DNA from: Girardinichthys multiradiatus
Lineage: Eukaryota > Chordata > Actinopteri > Cyprinodontiformes > Goodeidae
Direction: 5' to 3'
DNA: 64,000 nucleotides
NCBI RefSeq assembly: GCF_021462225.1
Contig: NC_061797.1
Location: forward strand, 21,475,093-21,539,092
Shown one piece after another: positions 1-15,225 of this stretch; the first letter of the stretch is position 1; every line of letters begins with the position of its first letter. The translations under genes were made by a program, and so were the position numbers. The notes beneath the pieces were generated by a model. That model saw only the letters and a program-made list of their open reading frames with translations. It had not been told where the DNA came from and searched no databases.

Positions 1-344
1 GCAGAACTGAGGTTGAGCAGCTGCTGTCGGGTCGGTGATGGAGACAGAGGTAGTGCATGTTTGCATATCCATAAATACACATGTACTAAAGAGGCTAAGG
101 TGCAGAATTACATTAAAGCAATTTTAATGTGATCAAATGTGATAAAAAGATTCATTTTTAGAAAAGAAAGTAAAAATTGAGAAAAATAAAAGATATAGTG
201 TACTGACAGGCATGTTGATCACCTTTTCCATCCTTTATTGCTTATAGGACAAAAACACAAGAGCTTTTTTGTGAATGCCTTTTTGATTATATTCAAAAAC
301 ACTGCAACCAATGAAAATTGGGACTAAGACTATGTGTGTGATAT

Positions 345-546
345 GTTTTTTTTTTTTTTTTTAAGATATTCTTTTGGCACTAGAGGCCTTTATTTTGATA
401 GTAGGTAGACAGGAAGGAGGGGCAAAGAGAAGGGGAGACATTCGGCAAAGGTCACAGGGTCCGGGACTCGAACCCAGGACAGCCACCTCAAGGACTACAG
501 CCTCTGTATGTGGTCACGCGCTTAACCCCTACACCACCAGTGCCAC
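345..546 (-). mobile_element. tRNA-derived SINE, complete, 11-bp target duplication
   Basis: Read on the minus strand, the element starts with a tRNA-like head. It has an A-box-like GGTGTAGGGGTTAAGC and a B box GGGTTCGAGTCCC (seen on the plus strand as GGGACTCGAACCC at about 463-475). A short unrelated body and an A-rich tail follow; the tail is the plus-strand T run at 346-362. The 11-bp duplication GTGTGTGATAT flanks it at 334-344 and 547-557. This is the hallmark of LINE-driven retroposition, with RNA polymerase III transcription assumed from the boxes. It has no coding capacity, and the family name is not known to me. The exact duplication and undecayed boxes suggest a fairly young insertion. 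Confidence 0.85.
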
Positions 547-559
547 GTGTGTGATATAG

Positions 560-1205
560 TATTGTTGTCAAGATGGAATCCTTCAAAAATTACTATTAAA
601 CTACAATGATGGCTAATAACAATGGTTTGTTGATCTAACTGGTCAAAGTAACCTCTATTTTCCTTTGGTCAAAATGTAATTGTTTGGTTTTTATAGCTTA
701 AACCACAACAAAACCCTTGCTACAGCAATGTAATGTACACACTGCAACACACCAGACCCTCTGCTGTTCCAAGATGGCCAGTATTTTAAAAATGAAGCAC
801 TATATAACTGCCAAATCCATCAATCAAACCTGACAGTAGGTTTCTATTGCTTCAAGAAATGCTAATAGGACCACAACACAGCCCTTTTGAGACAATCTTT
901 TGAAACCGATATATACAGTACATGCAGTATCACATCAAACGGTGCCGGTGATGTGGATATACACACAATTGACAAGTTCTCCTTCCTTGACTTTGCCTTT
1001 GCAAACTGGGTTATCAAGACCTGAAAAACAACTCTCTCAGCAGCTTTGGCTCAGTGGGCATCAAAGAAAGTGCCAAAAGCAGTTTCTTACTCTCGGATGT
1101 TCTCAGTGAATTTTATAGTTGTTTGATTTAAAACTGACCCACCTCCTTCAGTTTTGAGACAGATAAGCAACCAGTAATTCCAACACTTTTATATGGTCTG
1201 ACATT
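560..1205. other. unannotated AT-rich DNA
   Basis: There are no long open frames, repeats or motifs that I can support here. The short open frame at 900-1109 has no recognisable protein features. Confidence 0.5.
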
Positions 1206-2173
<968 letters not shown>

Positions 2174-2176
<3 letters not shown>

Positions 2177-5100
2177 GGGTCAAGGTTTTTTGTTGTACCT
2201 GCAAACATCCGTGGACAAGTAGGGGAATTCATTCACAACTTCTCCACTCCCCAGAACTTATGGGTCATTTGTTTATACCTTTATACCTTTAAATACGACC
2301 CTTAGGAGCTTCCAATAAACTAGGGCTCCTACAAGGAGCTTTAGTATTGCACAGCTCACAACTAAATGATCGTTTTGGAACTTTTACATCCTCCAAATAC
2401 AGCTGATATGAGTGTTTCCACATCTGAGGAAACATAATTCACAGGTGTTTCCTTTAATAAGCCACAAAGCTGTCTTAAAGAGGCAGGAGGTGGAGTAGAC
2501 TTTAAACTATGGGACATTGCTTTAAGTATGACAACTGCTTATTTTACCTTTGGGCTATGTTGCATCAATAAAACAACACGGTATTATCGCACATCTATCA
2601 CTTCATGGTTGGCTTTAGGTCAGGGTAAGCAAACAAACAATTCCATTTCATCTACAGTGCCTTCATCATATTTTCTCATACTTACATGTGGTCACTTTTA
2701 GAACCAATTGAGATCAGATATTATTTCATTTAATTCTTAGTCTGCATTCAGTTTCAAACAGTAGAATTGTAGAAACGCTTCTCGAAATACAACCCCAGTA
2801 GTTTGTAAGGCGAAAACATGGTAATTGTCCACACAAATGTTATCTGCAGGATGCTTAGAGTAGAAAAAGACCAACTGAATAATTGGTTTTGTAATTTTGG
2901 ATGACATTGGATTGTGAATATGTAATTTCCGTGGTAAAACGGATGTGTAACTGCAAAATGTACCAGTACTCATCAATTAAACAGAAGTGCATATTGAATG
3001 TTTTGGGGTAGGCCTAATTAAAAACAGCAAAATCTACTTAAAGTCATGCAAATTAAATAAGTGCAATTAAACCAGAGCAAATTATGTATTGATCTAAATC
3101 CTAATTTTGTTTTTCAAGACTTTCAGTATATGAGGGCAATTCCCTTCATTAGGCTTGAAACTCCATATGGTCCTTTACTTTTCAACACCACCTTCCATGA
3201 ACTAGTAATAATCTTTATAATGCACAGGGAGTTGTACAGGGCACTTACCAGTGATTATTAACATCGCATCTGCTTTTTCTATTGCTAACTGTTTTAATGA
3301 TAAGGACTCAAAACCAAGAAAAACCTTCATTCAATGGCCCTCAAGCTTCATAGTGCATTCAGAAAATGAATACTTGAATGTAAAGACTAATTCTCTTAAT
3401 GTTTATGTTATATGCGAAGCAACCATCATTTTTTTCATTCCACATCATCCCTTTGTATGTAGAGCAAGGATTCATCTTAAACCTGAGTGCTTGAATCGTC
3501 ACAGCTGACTCATTCAATTATTTGACTCACCAAGCCACTAAGTCCCCAACTGTGGGCAGCATGTGGGACAATGTCTACACAAACATACACTCAGAAATAT
3601 ACATATATGCTGTACATATACAACAGAGGAAACAGTGTTCTTTCTTCTTCCTGAACAGTGTTTTACGTAAACAGAGCATCTGTCTTTGGTGCCAAAAATA
3701 AAATGGCTCATGGAAATATACACCATCTTATCATGTGTGCAAAGATGAGCTCTACCTGTGATGCCATCTTTAGAACAACAACAAGCTGCGAAAGCATATT
3801 GGCAGCCCAGTGTTGATGAAGGGATGAAGAAGGTGAGCAGTTTTATGCAAATTATGTTTGGCTGGTTTCATTCACTCGTGACAAAGGCACTATAAATATT
3901 TTTAATAATGCCTTAAAACACAACTAAAGTTAAGTCTTAGCTTGAGCATTAAGCTGAATTCTGAATGTATACTATTTCCTCAGCCATTTTTAAGAGATGA
4001 TAAAAAAGAGTTTTAAATGAAGCAATGAACTTTCTTTTTATCTTTTATAGCATAAAGGAGCGTCACTGATTTATAACTCTATACCATTAGTCAGCAGGAT
4101 GATGTAAAAAAATGCAACAGCTTTCTGAGAATCAAGAACATATTTTAAACACATTGTTCTTTTATCCATCAACTATGAGCTGCTTTGCTGACAGATGAAC
4201 CCTAGCGATTCTTTGGAACCCAGGAGATGCTAACTTGCATTCAATCATTTTGGAGGAAAAAAGATGAATACAGTTGTGCTTAGCAGTTAATCTTGTGGTA
4301 CGTGCTTTAACTATATCATGCATGGCAAATTCTTTAAGATATACAGAAGAGGTCTGAGCCTGAAACAAAGAGCCAGCTCATCACTCTTCTGAAGTTTTAC
4401 CAGGGACAAGAAAGCTAATAGATGTTGCAAAGATTCAATGAGTTAGTAAGCCTCCAAGATGTGTCAACGTATGTAGTTTTTTCTCTCATTTTGTTAATTC
4501 TCACCCATTGCTGCTACCATCATAAGGATGATGTACGACCAACGGGTAGGTCCTATGAAACACAAGATTGTCCGCGGGTGTCTGTAATTAACATGAGCAG
4601 GTACACACAGAGAGCCTGCAGATCTGACAGTATTCCCCTTGAATGGGCTGAGAGGGCCCTGGGACACCATTACCCTAACTGATGAGGGCTATTTCTCATT
4701 CCTGGCCAGTCACTTTGCAGCCATTAGTGTGTGCATTATCGACCTGTAGAGAGGTCTTTGTGCTCATGGGGAAACACCTACAGGTCAAATCATCCCACCT
4801 CCCCTACCACTCCACGGTTCTCTCCAGCACTCATCAGCAGGCATGAGATTAAGGAGAGTGAAGGAGTGTCTTCCCCATGTGGGAGACGGACTGACAAAAG
4901 AGAAAGTGGGATAGTAAATGTGTGCACTGAGATATGTGGATTGCGGGTGTGAAAAGATGAACAGTGCATGGCATGAGTAAGTGTAAAAAAGCAAGGAAGA
5001 TAGAGGTGGTAAGTAAAGCTGATTTCCTTTCAAAACAGTCTTCTTGTTTACAAAATATTGCAGTCAGAAATACAGTCAAAGCAAATCATCTTGAATAAAT

Positions 5101-8100
5101 ACATTTGCATTCATTAGGTAAACCATTATAGACCCAGACTTAGCAAGTAATAGGTCTGCCATTGCTCTATATTATTCATATTTTATTGAGATTTTCCAGA
5201 CAAAACATAAATATTCTTTGCAAACAGTTTTGCAAAATAGAAGAAAACTTTTAAGCCGTTAGGACATATCTAAAGGTGCAAGGGCCCATTTGTAAAAAAG
5301 AGGACAAATACCATTCTTTAGTTGAGATAATCCATAAATACAGCATGCCTCTTAAGTTGCTCGAATGTAAGCCCTTTCTGTTTAAAGTAAAATTTCAAAT
5401 GCTAGTTTAATAAAGCACAGAGCACTGAAACAAGCAGTCATTAAAATACACTTGGGAATATAAAAAAATGGCAAAAACATTAAAACGAAGGTTGTCAGAT
5501 ACCTTGTTACAGTGTTTAATATATTTTTAATATAAACTAAGACATCTGTAACCCTAGTTTTACTTTGTTGTTGAATTGAGAAGAGCGAACTCTGGCAACA
5601 CAGTGCGACAAAAGGCCACAATAAAGGCTAATGAACAAAACAAATAAAATAAAGCATCCTTCACATTTTTTGGTATTGCTGAGTCAAGTAAAAGTGTTAA
5701 CATGATTGTATCTTACATTGCAGAAGTGCAATCTCAAACTGAAATTTTAAATTCAACCTTTAATTTGCTTAAATTAATTTGGTGGGGTGGAAATCCTCCA
5801 TTCACGTATTGATTTTTAAAATGATTGGTGTCACAATTACCTAAAAAAAACAATAGAAACATTTAACTAAATAATTTCAGGTGTTATTTTTATTGTTTAT
5901 TGTATTGTTACTTTTTTAAAGCAACATATATTGGAAATCAGAGTGTTAAAGAACTTTTTATACGTGATCCACGGCTTCCTGTTTCCCTTGAATAAAAATG
6001 TGACATGACACAGAGGCCCATTTCTTTTAGCCGCTCATACAAAATGGATGAAACAACAGTAAATCCCATTCAAGTTAGATGACTGTAAGTGTAAGACATT
6101 AAATAACTGTTTACGCAACTTATGTAATGAGAGTTAGTAAAACCTCTAGTTTCCCTTCAGCGTTAATAAAGTATTGAACTGAATTCATTTGAATCAAATT
6201 TGATTATGTTAAAACAACAAAACAGTTTTGTGTTGTCTTTGTTTAATCATTACTATTAGCTTTTTTTTAAACTCTCTTATCTCTTTAAAACATGTATTTA
6301 TTTCTGCTGTTGCTAAGATAATTATGCCATATCCACTTTAGATGCCATGGTCACAACAGTGACTTTAAAATGGAGGAACATTTTGTGACATTTTATTTCA
6401 ACTCACAAACTGTTCTTGTAGAAAATGGATAAAGACAATTCTGACATTTATGTAGACGCGATCATAATTATCTAAAATGATTGCATTTACACGAGTAGAT
6501 ATTAATACTGACAGGCCCATGCAAAGACCACAGTTACATAAGCTTAACTATAAGAAGAGGCTGGCAGCAGCCACAGCTCTTCAGTACGAAGCAGGACTGG
6601 GAGCGTTACTGTCAGTTTTGCTCAAGTAACCATGTCTCGGGACACTGACATCTGGCAATCACCCTGCATGTTAGGGAAATTCTGCCACAACTAGGCGCCT
6701 GCAGCAAAGGAAAGCCACTTTCTTTAAAAAAGAGACAGACACTCATTTCTGTTGTCTAATTGACCCACCAACTCCAAATCTCTCTTTAACCTAATACTAC
6801 AAAACTTTCTTTAAAGCAAGCAGTCTATTTCCTTTTTGCATTTTTGCTGAGGCAAACTGTCATTTACACTGATAAAGGTTACCTTTGCGTGGCTTCATCT
6901 AACTCCACTGTCATTTCATGTGACAACTGACATAAAATCTCACCTTGGAAGTGCTCACATTGTCCTGTTTAGACAAGTGCCAGTTTGCAAACTGCCTAAC
7001 AACAGACACTGCGCACAAGTTTCAAGACCCCACCACCCACTCTAAGACATTTGTCCTAACAGCCATTTGAAAATGCTTAGACAGAGTCAAGTTCTCTTTA
7101 CCTACACTCTGCTCGAGAGCAGCAGTTAATCTCATGACTAATGTATGCTCCTATAGCTGCTGATCAGAGCTGCATCAATTGTCTGCTCTCAGATGAAGAC
7201 TTTCATCTTTTATTTACACTGAATTGGCTCGAATCTGTAAATATGCTCTTCTCTCCGCCTTACTGATACATTAAATGTACATGGTATGAATATAAGACAT
7301 CTGGTGTTCATCTTTACCACCAAATCCAGGTAAATGCTCACGTAACTTTAAATCAACCTTCTCAGTGCCATGTATGATAAGTGTATTGCAGACAAAATGC
7401 TTGTGTGGTTGTAGATTTGCTCAAGTCAGTGTACATGAGGGTGTGGTTTTCTATTTGCAGGAATAACAATATTTTACAGAAGAAACACTAAGCCACTTCT
7501 TTGTATGCTTAACCACATTATGAATGTTTCCATGTATATGAATTTTAACCATGCACATATTAACATCTTTCTTTCCTGTCCTACTTAGTACCAAAAGGAG
7601 TGAAGACATGTTAGCACCTTGTTAAAAATCCATTCTCTGTGTGATCTGATCAAAGCTGTAATTCTAGACAGGTAGGAGACCTGAATGAAATGCTAATGCT
7701 AATCCTATTACTATTCCAGGCATGCCGCTTGGCTTGCTAATGGCTGGTGCTATGACTAGGATAGAAGTCATCTTATTTAGGGAGATCGAACTGAAGGCAT
7801 TCGTCAGAGAATTGATATCATCACACATTATATGAACAGCTGCATATTTTTCATAGGGCTGACATTGTAGGGAGATGCAAGTTTAGTGCCACATAAATCA
7901 AACTGACAATGGACCTGAAATGGATCAGGGTAAGACAAAGAGGATGCAAGAAATATCATGCATATTCCATAGCACTCGCCATTGATGCTTGTGTGTGTGG
8001 GTGGGCAACCAAACTCACACGAGCAGCATTGTCTTTTCTCTTCTGAGAGCTAAATGTAAATGTTCTGCATTTTCCAAGGTTCATTTATTCCGTTTGTAAT

Positions 8101-8201
8101 TAGTCCGGTTCATTTCATAAATCAGTGAGGAATAATCAACTGGTCTCTACCAACCACCGGCTCAGATTTCACAAAACAAACAAATTTAAAATTGTGTGAC
8201 C

Positions 8202-8208
<7 letters not shown>
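2174..8208. other. long interval without recognised genes
   Basis: This is AT-rich single-copy-looking sequence with only short open frames (under 90 codons) that lack recognisable protein features. Stretches such as about 4600-4800 and 6540-7200 are less AT-biased and could include conserved non-coding elements, but nothing in one sequence proves it. No mobile element ends were identified. Confidence 0.45.

Positions 8209-8257
<49 letters not shown>
8209..8257. repeat. (TA)n microsatellite
   Basis: An uninterrupted TA dinucleotide run of about 48 bases. It is followed by roughly 250 bp of moderately GC-rich sequence that I could not assign. Confidence 0.95.
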
Positions 8258-8259
<2 letters not shown>

Positions 8260-8729
8260 AATGGTGAAAGTTCTGGGTGCTGCCCTAGCTCTGGTAGATG
8301 GAGTTGTCTGAAGTCACACCTCCTTTTTTGTGTGTGCATGAGAGTGTGTTTGTGCTCTTTGTCTGTCTCTTGCCCCCTGTGCTCCTGCAGGCGTGGCTAC
8401 CACCTCTCTTACAATTTACCTGACACATCCAATCTCCATCACTTTTATCACCAAGCAATATCTCCACTGGAAGCTTTTCTCCACTCATTTTCAGACTGTT
8501 GTTTTTGTTAACTGGTTATCACAGTCTGAAATAAAGTTTCATAAAAATTGTTATTGAACGCGGTTTTGAAAGTTTGATTCATCACTTTTTACCTGTCTTT
8601 TAAGTTGTTCCTTTCATCCTGGTAATATACCTTGCAGTATAATGGCTTGTCAGTTTAAAACTTAATGCATTAGGGAGTGTACTTCCTAATGCATCAGGTT
8701 TTGATATATTTGTGTGTTTTGAAGCTGCA

Positions 8730-9298
8730 AGTTCTGATTCATGCTGAAAATGAGTCTTAGTCAACAAGTCTGTAATTGTCCAGCTTTTGTGATCCTGGAT
8801 GGTGTGGCACCTAATTTGGTTTTATGCTGCTGTAATCCATCTACTTCAAGGTTGCATATGTTGCATGTTCAGAAACTGCATATCATCCACCTTTGTTTAA
8901 GAAGTGATTATTTTACTTATTTTATACTTTCTTGAACCAGTCTGAGCCATTCTCCTCTGAAATCAAGAAGGCGTTTTTTTACACATCTGTCTCTCATTGG
9001 ATGATTTTTCTTTTTTGGAACATTCTCTGTAAACTGGAGAGACACCTGTGTGAGAAAATCTCAACATATTAGCAGTTTTGGAGCTACTGAGCGCAGCTCG
9101 TCTGTGACCAATAACCTCACCATGTTTAAAGTCACTTAAATACTCTTTCTTTCCTTTCTGGTATTAGGTTTGAACTGCAGAAAGTAGTTTTGACCACTTC
9201 TAAATTCCTAAATGAATTGAGCTTCTGCCATGTGATTGGCTGATACGCTTTGTGTTAACAGTGGAACAGCTGTATCTAAAAAAGTGACTGTTGAGCGT
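8730..9298 (-). mobile_element. degenerate Tc1-like relic, same family as 50597-51619
   Basis: On the minus strand this matches the 5' half of the Tc1-like element at 50.6-51.6 kb. Shared landmarks include CCATTCTCCTCTGA, ACATTCTCTGTAAACT and the block around CTCATCAGACCAGG (decayed here). The right end (about 9262-9298) still resembles the family's inverted repeat, known as a CCTAATAAAGTGG-type end: here TATCTAAAAAAGTGAC. The ORF is destroyed by substitutions and indels, and the 3' half of the transposase is missing. Compared with the other copy this one is much older. Confidence 0.7.
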
Positions 9299-12200
9299 TC
9301 ATACTCTGCAGATCAAAAGATCTCAGATTTTCTTTGTAAAACAGAACAGCCATACACTTAAGTCCCGGGTTGCTCCGGACAGACATACACACTAGGATCC
9401 AAAAGTCTTCATCCCATGGTTATCATATCAAATATTTAGGACACCAAAATAATGTTTTTATTTAGTGACACCAAAATAAACTCTGTGAGAGGCCCAACAA
9501 GCCATTGTAGGAAAAATAAGTCTCAGACTCCCTACAGAAAGTTGAAAATGAGATTGTAATTGACCCCTATAATGCTGAAGACTTGACAGTGGGGAGATCA
9601 CACATTTATGGACTACCCAAGGAACCAAATAAAGGAACACAACTCAGACCTATTACAGTCAGCATCTTAGTCACCTACTATATAAACCACTATACTGGAT
9701 CATAAGGGTTTAAAACATTCCTTTCGGTCTGTGGATTAGATTTTCAGGAGGGAAAGTAGCTCACAGACATTTTCATTTCAATTAAACGACTTAAACTGTA
9801 TCTCAGATATGCAAACTTTGAACTATTTTCTTCTGTTGCTTTCAGCTTTGCTACTGTTTATGTCCACAAGTTGAATCTATGATAGTTGCTGCCACAAGTT
9901 GGAATAGCTATACAGAATAAGGAAAGACAAGTTGATACAGTATGTTGTGACCTGATCTTAATTCTAACCTTTGCAAAAGTGCAGATATATTCATACAACT
10001 TTAAATCATCAGGAACTTAGAATCTCAGGAACAATACCCAACAAAAGATGCCCGTGAATCATTTGAGCTCAGTCATAACACTATGATAACATTTTTGATG
10101 TTTCTTCTATCATACACTAAAAATGAACTGAGGTAATATGGAACAAATCTTTAAATGTCACTGCTATTTGTAATGATGTCATTTAAAGTGAGTGTAATGC
10201 AATTAATATAAAATGTGAATAAATGTTATATAGCTACAACAAAAGAATGCATGAGTTGATAGTAAATATGATAATCCCTTTTATCTGTCTCACATAGCTT
10301 TGCAGCTGTCCTCTAATGAGTGTGCCTATTTCATAGATTGTTCTAGTCCTTATGCGTAGTATTAAAATGACACTTGTTATCAATCACACAAAAAACACCT
10401 GAAAAACATTAATTTCTTGTATGCTGTGATTGAAAAAAAGTCTAGTTCAGATTCAGCTTGTTTGTATCAGTTGGATGACTTCTTAAAAGGAAAAGTTTTT
10501 TGTTTTTTTAAAGTAGGGTCTTGTGGAGGTGTTTTCAGTAGTCTCTAGTTTACTTTTGCAAGTAGTGGTCTAAATGACCTCAGTTTAGAGAATAAGCCAG
10601 AATCACAAATAATCAAACAAACCATAAGAACCAATTAAAGGAAGGTAATTAAAAATCCAAAATGTCCCATTAATACATCTATAGAGACAGTTTTTTTGAG
10701 GTGAGGTTTGTTTAAAGGTTGTAGGCATTTAATATCTCATCTGCAGTAGATATCTTCAGTTAGTCAAAAATTCTCTGTCCCTGAGGCCGAAGCTAACATG
10801 TAGTCAGAGAGGACTTCTACCATCTCAAATCTCTAAAACATTCTGGCAGTTTAGCCAAAAGCTATTTTATTTTTATTACACAGAAGTCATTTGCAAAAGG
10901 TTGCAAACTTAATTTTATAGTAGACAATTATCATAACTGAAAAGCTTTGGATATTCCATTCCTGGTACATGTTCAACACAGGAAGATTACTGGCCCCCTA
11001 CCTCCTCTTCCTGTCTTAATGATCATCGGTTTTTGTGTAAATAGCTGCCATACATTTGACAAGGACTTAAAGGTTAATAAAATAAGATTCACATCTACTG
11101 ATATAATGTTTTTAAACTACAGTTGTTCTAAAACATTCAACGTTTAATCTGGTCTTGAGCCCTTGCAGACTGGCCTGTTAGCTTTAGCCTCCGGAACAAC
11201 TAATCTGTATTTATACTAGATAAAGACATCAAGAGAGTTCTCTATTGCAGGTAAGATATTATCTACTTATAACCTTTAACATAACATCACTTTACAAATC
11301 CAGTAATGTTCGTTTGGCTATCATATCACTTTAGAAAGAAACAAAAGAGTATTGCTTTAGCTGGACTTTGATCTATGTTTTGTAGTTTTTGATTATCAGA
11401 CAGAAGATGAGCATTCTGGTATCATTGATTTTAAATAATATTGATGCATTCAATATTATTTACAAATAGAATGTATAAAACACTGTTGACAAAATTAACA
11501 ATAAAATCATAAAGAAATAAAAATACGGTTAGAGACAAAGTTTGAAGGAGAATTTAAGACGGGAGAGCAAATGGTGTATTAATGGGCCTGGCTGGCTGTT
11601 ACATTAATCAGTATTTTTATCTGGGCTGCAGTATTTTATTAACCCAGACCAGTTCAACACATGACTCCTAACAAGATTGCTCCTAAAATATTGATCATTA
11701 CCAATTATCCATATCCAGACTACAGACGAGGGAAATGTAAGCATTTGAGAGTAAAATCGAGTTAATAAATCAATTTACTGAGTGCTAGTTTGTGTTGTGT
11801 ACTCTGTTGTGAACTGTCAGACCCTATGCTGAAAACTCTCCTCAAGGGTATGGGTTAGGGTATGTTTAAAATGTTTTGTCTCCTGAAGCACATACCTCCT
11901 ATGATAAACTGCAAAGAACAAAATAGACAGGCGAAAGTACTAAATACATGATTTCAGTATTAAAGAGTGCTTTAATATTAAAATCATTTTCTTTTTGACT
12001 AACAGATATTCCAAACGTTATTAAGACCTCAGAAAACGATCTCACCTCATGAAATTTTATGTTATCTCTTTTAATGAGAAATTTAAATCTAAATCTAAAA
12101 AAAAAATGAAACAGAAAATTTAAAAGAAATATAAACATTTTATTGATTCCAGAGAAAGAAAAGCAACGTATATTTTACTATGCTGGCAATATAAGAATAA

Positions 12201-15200
12201 GCAGCTGTTAAGGCTGTCAAATAAAATTAATTTATCTCCGATGTGTTACACTTTCACCCAATGTATGTAAACAAGGAAGGTGGTTAAGTTATTTAATGTG
12301 CAAAAACTGTAATCAGCAAGCCACGCTTGTTTCAATATTTTGCATAGTGTACTTAATGCTCTGTCACTTTATCATAATTATACATCAGCACACATGCACA
12401 TCGTTAAATCCAGCTCCCTTGGAAGCCTGTTGTTTCCTGGTGGATTTATCAAAAGAATTCCTTTACCAAAATCCCTAAATAATTTCTAAGTGAACTCTTC
12501 TCAATAGATTTCAAGTACAGGACACTTTTTTGTGGAAATGCTCTTCCAGACTTGTGCTGCTGCACATTTCCAAGAACAATCTATATCATTCACTGTCTTC
12601 AGCCAAAGAGCTGGGATTTATATAAAGAACATCCAGACAAGCAGAGAAAAAATAGATGGCATTTTCTTTCCTGCAGGGAGAGAGAGGGAGCGTGGGTAAG
12701 ATGGAGAGAGCATGGACTACACTATGTCTTCTGTCTTCTATTCGTTTGAAAACACTTTTGGTGCAGAGGTCATTATTTAGTCTTGTGATCTGGATAGCCA
12801 GTGCTGCAGAAGCCTAATGAAAAGTGCCTTAAACCCCTACACCATGTGTCACTTTTCGTTAGACATATGATGGATGGTCCATTTTATAGCCTATTTCATC
12901 TGCTGTGCTGTTCAAAACTGTATTTTCAGGGTGCTTTTACTTGAAACATCCATTTTTTGTGTGATGTGATTATTCATCAGGGAGAAGACACAAAGATGCC
13001 AAACAAGGATTTCGAAAAGGTTGGGAAAGAACTAACCTCACTGCAACACATGTCTAACTTTCATACTTACTTTTCAATTATGTGTCAAAAAAGAACAAAA
13101 AACAGCAGAAACATTTCATAAATTGACATAGTTTCTATTACTGTATTCAAGCATAAGTAACCTTACATTCTCTGTTCTTGATGACAAACCAAGGCTGCCT
13201 TTGTGGCTTAATAAACACATATTTACTATGTTTCAATAGTTTACAAAAAATTAGAGAAATGAACAGCTGTGCCATCTGTTTCAGGGTTTTATTACGACAA
13301 ACCAAACAGCCGCTCCTCCTGTGCATAAATTAGTTCCACTTACATTGTAACACTTTTAAAAGGGAGGACTGACTAATATGCAAACGTCTGGGAAAGGTGT
13401 GGATAGCTAGTCAGCCAGCTTCCTCCTGGTCACACTACCACAGCAAAGGAACATTAAAAACAAGCCCAGGGACCTGAAGGGGAGCTTTATGGGGTTATAA
13501 GGTCTCATCAGTGTCCAGTTGTGAAAATTATGGCCGTAATTTCCACTCCGCCTGATAAATGGCATCTACAATTTTTACTTGGGTGATTGCCTTCCATAAA
13601 TCTCCTCAGATTAAACAGTGTACTCTATACTGATAGCACTTAAAAAGCAATCTCCATCTCTAATGGAGTACTGTAGCTCATAAGATACCGAGCACCACCT
13701 ATAGTGAAACTGGTTTTAACCACCTCAAAGAACTTTACTGTGATAAACTAAGGTGTGAGAACTGTATTGTTATGTGAACCAACACACACACATCTTGTCA
13801 TAATGGAGATGAAGGTTTGCAAAATAGATTATTTCAAGAAATCCTTTATGGCTACATCAAAAGCCACCAGTACATAAGTATGCAGTACTAAAACTAGTGT
13901 CCTACCCAAAGGGTAAGTCATGTCATCAGAGGCCGTGGTTGATGCATCACTAAGGGGTATTCACACATCTGGAGCCCTTCACCCTGCCCCCTGCTGGTTC
14001 CCACAGGCTGAATAGCCCTTGAAAAAGCTTGTGGGCATGAGTGTGTCATAGCAGCTGGGGACTGCACTTTTTTTTTCTCTCCAACACTGTCAGCAAAAGG
14101 TCAGGCTCCAACAACACCAACTGCTGCACACACGGACTCTCTCAAGGGGCATGCACACAATTTCCTGTCATTTTATACTGTATGTAAAATGTTCTGTTAC
14201 AGTTTTGTACATTTAATAGCTGCAAATTGTGTTTTCTCTAAAGCATGTGTTTTGGCTAATAATTGCAAAAGAGCCATGTCAACAAGGCCCCCATGCAATG
14301 TGTTACCTTGATCTGCTGTACACAAACACATGCTGTTGCTTTTTTCCTTCCTCCCTGCTCCCTCGTGGTGGCAGGACACTAAAGCACCACGGGGGAGATG
14401 TTGACCCTGTTTGAGTTGAGTAACCCCTGCATCTGTCTGCAATACTACGACATCCGCGGAAAGCTTGCCAAAAGGTATAAGCCCTGCAAAGGAATTGCAT
14501 ATGCAGAGCAGCCTTTTAAAAAAACCCAGATGTTGCATCTCTGGAGTTAAAAACCTTTCAGCATTGACAGGCATGGAGAATGACAGCCCAGCAAGCATTC
14601 GTTGTGAACATATTTAATAGTTTTGAAAATGAGGAGAAGGGCACAAAATTTAGAGATCTAGTAAGTTTTGAATATAATGTTTTCCTTCCTTTTTGATCTA
14701 GAAACAATTTCATGTTTTGTTGTTTTATTTCTGATTAATATGATAAGCAGTTGTTAATGTGCTGCTGTCCCCTCAAAAACATCTGGAGAGACATATTAAA
14801 CAAGTCCTGCAAGCATCTACTGTAACAGCAGCTGGCAGATTCACAGTAAAATATCATTTTAGATGGTTGAGCTCATCAGGTCTGATACTCCAGAGGTATG
14901 TAGTGCATTGGTGCTTTAAACGAAGAAAGCAAGAAATGACAGATGGATAGGCGCAGATGAAAAAGAAGTGTACTCAATTTTTCAATATTGTTTTTTTTCT
15001 GTCTAGCAGTTTTCTGATGGATAAGGTCATGAATATGAGTAAATTCATTAAAGCATGACAGAATTATAGCAGACTTATAATGAGAAGAAAAGTTGAAACA
15101 CATATTTGGCAAATACAACATGGATCTATGATTATTTTGCTCAAGCTTTTAATGTCAGGCAAAAATGCTAAAGCAGAAAATGGAGCAGATTTATGTTTTA

Positions 15201-15225
15201 ATCTTGCATTTGAAATACTAATGTA
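9299..15225. other. long interval without recognised genes
   Basis: No supported coding region or repeat family was found. The longest frame (133 codons, minus strand, 14197-14598) is Cys/His-rich by chance composition and has no domain that I recognise. The stretch about 13300-14160 is less AT-biased, with long non-repetitive words, and is a candidate for conserved non-coding sequence. That is inference only. Confidence 0.4.

Noticed and set aside
345..546. tRNA gene suggested by a clear B box
   Set aside because: The cloverleaf is incomplete, and the A-rich tail and target duplication show it is a SINE; the same holds for 30167-30528.
8258..8560. Possible LTR end because of AATAAAGTTTCAT near 8531
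   Set aside because: No TG...CA boundary or target duplication could be found.
14197..14598. 133-codon minus-strand frame
   Set aside because: No recognisable domain, opposite-strand frames of similar length, no transcription or splice support.
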